Assembly (NCBI GenBank): GCA_036874045.1
Contig: JAZBRI010000003.1
Coordinates: forward strand, 7,266,501 to 7,330,500
Reading direction: 5' to 3'
Length of the DNA: 64,000 nucleotides
DNA from: Cymodocea nodosa
Taxonomy: Eukaryota; Streptophyta; Magnoliopsida; Alismatales; Cymodoceaceae
Every line of letters begins with the position of its first letter. Position 1 is the first letter of the stretch. Shown one piece after another: positions 59,086 through 64,000 of this stretch. Made by a program: the position numbers and the translations under genes. The notes beneath the pieces are model-generated. The model saw nothing but the letters and a program-made list of their open reading frames with translations, was not told the origin of the DNA and did no database searches.

Positions 59086-60660
59086 ACGATGCACATTGCA
59101 AGACACGTTCTTGCAACGAGATTTATTCACTTTATGGATGCGCAGTATATATATGAAATAGAATGTTATTTACAAGTTACCAGCACTTTTAAGAGAAAGG
59201 AGAAAGCGTTGGAGGAACTGGAAGGAGAAGTAATTGATTCAACCTTCATCTGACAACAAATATTTATAGAATGGAAAACTTCAGACTGGTATGTAATTAA
59301 TTTTCTGCTATTTATTTATGAGCACATGGACTCGTTCTCTAAGTACTAAACGATTAGTAAGAACACCTACCTAGGAATTTTCGTTGCAGAGGAGTACTGA
59401 AAAACTTTTTGAACTAAACTTTAACGAAATTCTTTGGGGTGTAGCTAACCTTTCTTTAAAAGAGAACGTAGAGATGACTGCTTTAGTAGAAAAACCATTA
59501 GGAGAGATTCTGTATCCTGAATTAATTGATGAACCTTCATGTATTCGATTACCAAACTTTGAGGGAGATAGGTTTGAACTGAAATCTAATTATATTAGTT
59601 AATTGCCACATTTTCATGGATTAGAAAGAGAGGATGCCTATTATTTCCTTAGAGAATTTAACGAAGTTTGTCAAATGATGAGAATGTCGAACATGAGTAT
59701 AGATGCTATTAAACTTAGATATATCCCTTTTGCTTTAAAAGATACAGCTAAGAGATGGTTATATACTCTGTCGCCTGATTCAATGTCTACATAGACTAAA
59801 TTTTGCTCTATTTTTCTAGAAAAATACTATCCAACACATCAAACGATTAAAAAGAAGAAAGAAATATTAATGTCTAGCCAAAAACAGGGTGAATCATTTT
59901 GGAAATATTTTGAAAGATTTAAAGATTTACTGACTCAATGTCCACATCATGCAATGAGTAAAGCACAATTAATAGGCATAATTTATGAAGGCATAGATGT
60001 TTCAACGAAATCTTTATTAGAATCTATTTGTCAAAATGGATTTTTAAAATTATGTAGTGAAGAAGCATGGGCATATTTAGAAAATTTTGCAAAAAGAACT
60101 ACATAGTGGGAAAATTCAACTGAAGCTATTGCAGATAAAAGATTATTGCCAAGAGGAATGCATGAAATAAATTCCAATACTATGCTTGAGGTGAAATTAA
60201 ATGAATTAACAAAGAAAATAGAAGAGTTATCATTAAATCAAAAGCTAGTAGAAAAGAATACAAACATAAATGACTTAGATATTATTTATGCTAGAAACTA
60301 GAGAGATAACTTGGGAAATTTTTATAATCCTAATTGGAGAAATCACCCGAATTTATCTTGAAGAAACAATAATTTCCAAGGAGGAGAAAATATAAATGAG
60401 AAGAACATAAGTTATGAAGTATTAATTGAACAAGGAGCTAGAATAAAGAAATTAGAAAAGATAATCCAACAAGTAAACAATCGTCTAGAATTTATATTTG
60501 GAAATGCTGTAAATCAAAATCAGAATAGAAATATATCACTTAGACAGAAGGAACCAATGGAAGTTAGACCTACTGGAGGATTGCCAATACAAGCTATACT
60601 TAATCCTGCCAATAGAACGGTTAATGAAATTGATACCTCTTCTAGGAGGGCAACTGAATG
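59086..60660 (+). pseudogene. Athila capsid-type gag, located downstream of integrase
   Basis: A short leader reading frame (from about 59091, HIARHVLATRFIHFMDAQYI) and a possible small intron (GTATGT at 59289 to TTGCAG ending 59389) precede the gag core at 59390-60110. Core motifs are FHGLEREDAYYFLREFNEVC, DTAKRWLYTLSPDS, FLEKYYP and FKDLLTQCPHH, a clear Retrotrans_gag/Athila capsid domain. The tail has NPNWRNHPNLS, as in Athila gag, but no zinc knuckle. Its place after pol is abnormal. Broken in a few places. Confidence 0.75.
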
Positions 60661-60686
60661 AAGCAGCATATCTGAAACAACTATCT

Positions 60687-60848
60687 GTATGTATATATGT
60701 TTTTATTTTTATTTTAAGTTAATAGTATCGTAGAATTAATTTTTAACTCAACGAGCTTAGTCCGTTGAGTTATGCCTTAACTCCACGAGGGTGTGCAGTA
60801 GTTATGTTAATTTTTTGTCTTTGGTAAATTTTTGTTTTTATTTTACAG
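60687..60848 (+). other. Candidate leader intron before the F-box ORF
   Basis: GTATGTATAT at 60687 fits a plant splice donor and ATTTTACAG ending at 60848 an acceptor, 18 nt before the F-box ATG. The interval contains a palindromic block (60740-60795, GTCCGTTGAGTTATGCC). Splicing is known in the related Tat/Ogre elements. Unproven; needs RNA reads. Confidence 0.4.
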
Positions 60849-60866
60849 AATCGACAAATAGAATTA

Positions 60867-61907
60867 ATGCAATTACCGTTGGATGCACAAAGGGAAATAC
60901 TAAGTAACTTTTCAGCTAAAGATCTGTGCAAGCTGTGTTGTGTATCAAAGGAAATTAAAGACTGTATTGAAGAAAAATATTTTCAGGGACTACAAGTTGC
61001 AAAAATGACTAAGATTAGAGATGGATTCGTATGGAGGTCATTTAATCGTAGTTCAAATACCTATGAATATCTGGCTATAGAAGAAACTACTGGAATTCCA
61101 CCCAATACATTAGAAGGAATGAGTCATATTATGAGGATAGATGAAGGATTAATCATATATAAGACGAGACTAAGGTATGCAAGTTTATCATTACCTGAGA
61201 TTTTGATAAGAAATCCTATAACAAGAGAAGAATATAATATAGGAAGACCTAATATATTTGAAGCACCAACTGAAAATTGTGGGTCAGCTTTAATATTTTC
61301 TAATAAAAATTCTGCAATTCCTGAAAAATTATATTATTGGAGACCTACAAGAAATTGGGGTGAAGATTTACGCTTAAGTGTGTATAATTTTCTGAACAGA
61401 TCTTGGAATGAAAACATTATAATATATCTAGGACATAAATCATTAATTAACCAAACACATGCCATACTTGATGGTTATATATATTTAGTCACGGAGATAT
61501 CAATAGCATATAGATCTGATTTATACATAGTGAGCATAGATAGTTATGATGATTATATAGAAATTTTACCTGTACCCAGTGAAATAGCTAAACCACCATC
61601 TGAAAAATTTAATGAAATTCAAATAGGAATGTGGTATAATGAAGAAGATGATCCTACTTTATGTCTGATAAGATGGTGGGATGAACTGATGAAATTTCAA
61701 ATATGGATTATGGAAGACATGAATGAATGGAAGTGGGAAGAGGAGTATATTGAAATAGATGTAGAAATAGAAACTGCTACATTACCTTGGAACCAAAAAG
61801 GATCCCTTTTTGCATTACATATCATTAATGGTAATATACTCGTATTTGGAATTTATAATATATTGCATGTTTACAAATTAATTAAAAAGGAACAAGAACT
61901 ACATTAA
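60867..61907 (+). CDS. F-box protein with F-box-associated-like domain, carried by Athila element G2
   Basis: A single open frame of 346 residues between gag and the 3' LTR. Residues 3-39 form an F-box (LPLDAQREILSNFSAKDL, then CCVSKEIKDCIEEKYF), the part that binds SKP1 in SCF ubiquitin ligases. Residues of about 90-340 resemble an F-box-associated (FBA/kelch-like) substrate-binding region: ILIRNPITREEYN, LYYWRPTRNWGEDLRLSVYN, HAILDGYIYLVTE, YIEILPVPSEIAKPP. No membrane segment or signal peptide. The AT-rich codon use matches the element, not the GC-rich host kinase, so the capture is not recent or came from an AT-rich gene. A second copy of the 3' end is at 14880-15076. The role is unknown; an element-encoded SCF adaptor that changes host protein turnover is one possibility. 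It looks whole, and is intact in a broken element. Confidence 0.8.
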   Translation: MQLPLDAQREILSNFSAKDLCKLCCVSKEIKDCIEEKYFQGLQVAKMTKIRDGFVWRSFNRSSNTYEYLAIEETTGIPPNTLEGMSHIMRIDEGLIIYKTRLRYASLSLPEILIRNPITREEYNIGRPNIFEAPTENCGSALIFSNKNSAIPEKLYYWRPTRNWGEDLRLSVYNFLNRSWNENIIIYLGHKSLINQTHAILDGYIYLVTEISIAYRSDLYIVSIDSYDDYIEILPVPSEIAKPPSEKFNEIQIGMWYNEEDDPTLCLIRWWDELMKFQIWIMEDMNEWKWEEEYIEIDVEIETATLPWNQKGSLFALHIINGNILVFGIYNILHVYKLIKKEQELH

Positions 61908-61932
61908 AATAGAATTAATAGCAAGAAGAACT

Positions 61933-62001
61933 ATGCTTAAAAAGTTTGCTTGGACTGATACATTTATTCCATTTGTTTCTACTTTTCAATCATGTTCTTA
62001 A
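61933..62001 (+). other. Conserved 23-codon small ORF after the F-box gene
   Basis: MLKKFAWTDTFIPFVSTFQS and two more residues. The G0 copy (15114-15182) aligns without gaps, and several of the differences are at third codon positions (GAT/GAC, ACA/ACG, GTT/GTC, CAA/CAG). That hints at past coding constraint, but the stretch is short. Confidence 0.35.
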
Positions 62002-63748
62002 GCTGTGATTTTGTATGTTTAATGTTGTGTATTCTGCATTTATTTTTTAGAAAAAAAAAAGAAAGAATTTTGAAGTTTTTCATGTTCATTTTATAAACAA
62101 ACAAAACAAAATATCAATCTAGTTTGTTGGTATCTGTTCTGGGAAACCAACTAGCTTGCTTATGAGCCACCAAAGGCATAGGAGCCTAGGTTCCACACAA
62201 TACATTGATTTATTAATATCTGTTAAATGTTATTTTGTTTTATATTCTGTGTTTATCTAGGAATGAAAAGTTTTTTAGAATCAAAAATCGAAATATGTAG
62301 AAAGAGATACAAATGGAACAAGGTATGTAACCAATTACTTATCTTGAATTTTAAATCAAACAAAACTTTATTCATGCCTGCTACAATTACTGTACTTATT
62401 ATCAAATCTTTTACATTGAGGACAATGCAAAATGTAGGTATGGGGGGGAGGTAATTAAAGTAACAACCATGTAAGTTTGTTAATTAAAGGAATTAAAATG
62501 GTACTGCAAAGTTTTGAGGAAATTGAAAATTTTTATGAACTTGCTGTAATTATCCGATAATTGAGACTGTAAAATTTTTATAAACTACTTGAATGTTATA
62601 TTTAGAAGGCTATAGAAGATGCTATAGAATTTATTATTTATGTAAATCTAGATATAGTATCTTATGATTTTTCTGAATTTCATGAGTTTAACAGTTTCAC
62701 GATTTTAAAATGAAATCAGAATATTTAATGCTTAATCAGAAAATTATCTGAAGTCCTGAAGGAGCTGAGATGTGAATTGTAGATTAAATGAAACACATAT
62801 GATGAAAGATACATTTACTTTGACTAATTGAACTTGTAAAATGATTTATGTGTAGATTTTATTAAACTACAGATAAAGTATGAGCTTATTGTTATGGATT
62901 CATATTTTTAGTAAATGATAGAAGTAGGATTATATGAGATTGGTGTTTTACTACATCTGTATTAATGAAATACGTGCATATACAGTATGTGATTAATGCT
63001 TTGTTTTGTGTGTGCATTTATTTTTAGAAAGAAAAAAAAAAACCTTGAGAGTTTATTGACTTGTTTGATCACTAGCCTTTTGTACTTGAGCAGATAGGTA
63101 TGTAAGGATTGTTGACCTGAAAAAGGACTCTGAAAATCTAGCAACCTAAGATCTTGATCAGATCTGGGATTGTTGATTGAAAGCTCGTTACATGGGTACA
63201 TTAGAAAGCTCTTGTATGATTCAAGCTTGTCAAATTAACTTTTAAAGTACAAAAAAAAAAAGGAAAAGAAAAAAAATATACTATTCTGAAAAGATACAAG
63301 TGTTTTGTGAAATACAGATATCTTATGAATCGAGTATATTTTCTGTTATCTAGAATTGCTGAAATATGAATCTGGAATTGACTTTTGAAGTTGTTTAATG
63401 GAAATACAATTCTTTATTCTACTTGTCTTAATCAGATTGAATTGGATTGTACTTTGATTCGTATGTTGTTGAAATTTCTTTTAGAAAATTTATTGGAAAA
63501 TTCAGGATTATAGATGATGAAAAGAAGAACAAACGATAATATAATTAACACTTATATGAAGATGATATACTTTGTATGTAATTTACATATATTCTAAATA
63601 TCTTTGCAGGTTGATTACTGAAACATACAGATTATATGTTTATGCCGAACAGAAGAAAAAAAACAAAAGGGGAAGAATTAATTCTAGTACTTTTTGAAAG
63701 ACCAATTAATTAGATCTTAGTTTGCTAAGGGACTAGCAAAATTTAGGT
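62002..63748 (+). other. 3' region of Athila element G2
   Basis: No gene supported. It holds TTTGTTGGTATCTGTTCTGG and GCCACCAAAGGCATAGGAGC (also in G0 at 15310-15370), the hairpin at 62410-62431, a GTAGGTATGGGGGGGAGG purine tract at about 62435-62452, and AT-rich filler. A 75-codon frame at 62227-62454 has no recognisable motif. Confidence 0.6.
62410..62431 (+). other. CATTG-AGGA-CAATG hairpin (Athila 3' region)
   Basis: TTTACATTG AGGA CAATGCAAA: one arm change from the perfect copy in G0 at 15671. A purine tract follows within about 10 bases. Confidence 0.75.
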
Positions 63749-63758
63749 ATGGGGGAAG
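63749..63758 (+). promoter_or_regulatory. Polypurine tract of G2
   Basis: ATGGGGGAAG directly before TGTTTAGAATG. It primes plus-strand synthesis and marks the LTR border at 63759. Confidence 0.8.
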
Positions 63759-64000
63759 TGTTTAGAATGAAAAAGTGCATATTATTAATGGTTAAATGAT
63801 GGTTAATTGCATAATATTTAGCTTATCATATGAGAATTAAGTCATTATGTTATAATTGCACTGTTATATGCTTTAATTGAAGAATCTGCTTAATTTTGGG
63901 AAATTAATGTTAATTTAGTACATTTATGAACTATCGGTAAATTACAGGCTATGAAATTCTTAAGTATCCGAAAATACATCTAAGCATTGGATAGTTATAC
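63759..64000 (+). repeat. 3' LTR of G2, start only
   Basis: It matches the first 240 bp of the 5' LTR at 54075, with about a dozen differences counted by eye, mostly transitions. It continues past the window edge. Confidence 0.9.

Larger units (their letters stand above)
54075..64000 (+). mobile_element. Athila-type Gypsy element G2 carrying an F-box gene
   Basis: Layout: 5' LTR, shortened (54075-54600); zinc-knuckle/linker and protease area (54605-55700); reverse transcriptase, RNase H and integrase (55716-58463); spacer with palindromes (58490-59080); capsid-type gag (59380-60660); F-box ORF (60867-61907); 3' region with hairpin (62410); polypurine tract (63749-63758); 3' LTR from 63759, continuing past the window. 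By eye the two LTRs differ at about 12 of the first 240 bases, so the insertion may be one to a few million years old if common plant rates apply. It is broken, with perhaps ten interruptions, though the F-box and much of pol are open. Confidence 0.8.

Noticed and set aside
62227-62454. 75-codon frame in the G2 3' region
   Set aside because: The frame is not kept in the G0 counterpart and has no motif.

Overview
This is nuclear DNA from a flowering plant with a large, retrotransposon-filled genome. One GC-rich, intact host gene, a receptor kinase of about 1022 residues with two short GT-AG introns, sits in AT-rich DNA that is almost entirely nested mobile elements. The GC-rich first exon fits a monocot better than a eudicot, but that is inference and I do not name a species.

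Left part (1-19195) is a nest of LTR elements. A Sirevirus-type Copia element (family A, ending with its 3' LTR at 3580-5254) sits inside the integrase of a second Sirevirus (family B, 5255-13644). That one sits inside a third Sirevirus LTR (family D, 13645-14879), which lies inside an Athila-type Ty3/Gypsy element (family C, 14880-19195). The Athila LTR also holds a solo family B LTR (17584-18869). The left halves of these nested elements lie before position 1.

Middle-left (19198-32420) has a Copia fragment whose 3' LTR was hit by a hAT DNA transposon with recognisable ends and an 8-bp target duplication. A GC-rich leader, a heavily decayed second Copia, the tail of another hAT element, a long AT-rich tract and a small Copia relic follow.

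Host gene (about 33780-37440): a MIK1/PXL-like LRR receptor kinase with a candidate TATA box, several small upstream ORFs, and kinase motifs that look functional. Its right flank carries an old direct duplication and otherwise unrecognised DNA.

Right part (40327-64000): the 5' LTR and gag of another family A Sirevirus; decayed Athila-like LTR pieces split by a solo family C LTR with a perfect GTAAT duplication; a minus-strand Athila element (G1); and, inserted in the LTR of G1 in the opposite direction, a plus-strand Athila element (G2).

The most unusual content is in the retroelement accessory regions. G2 carries an intact 346-residue F-box protein ORF (60867-61907) between pol and the 3' LTR, and a second copy of its 3' part is in the left Athila element. 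In this family the capsid part of gag lies downstream of integrase, while the zinc-knuckle/linker part stays at the 5' end next to protease. A second accessory protein is shared between Copia Sireviruses (families A and B) and Gypsy/Athila G1. Copia and Gypsy elements also share a style of palindromic promoter-like motif, and at least two patches look exchanged between the superfamilies. Together these suggest co-resident Copia and Gypsy lineages that trade 3' genes and control DNA.
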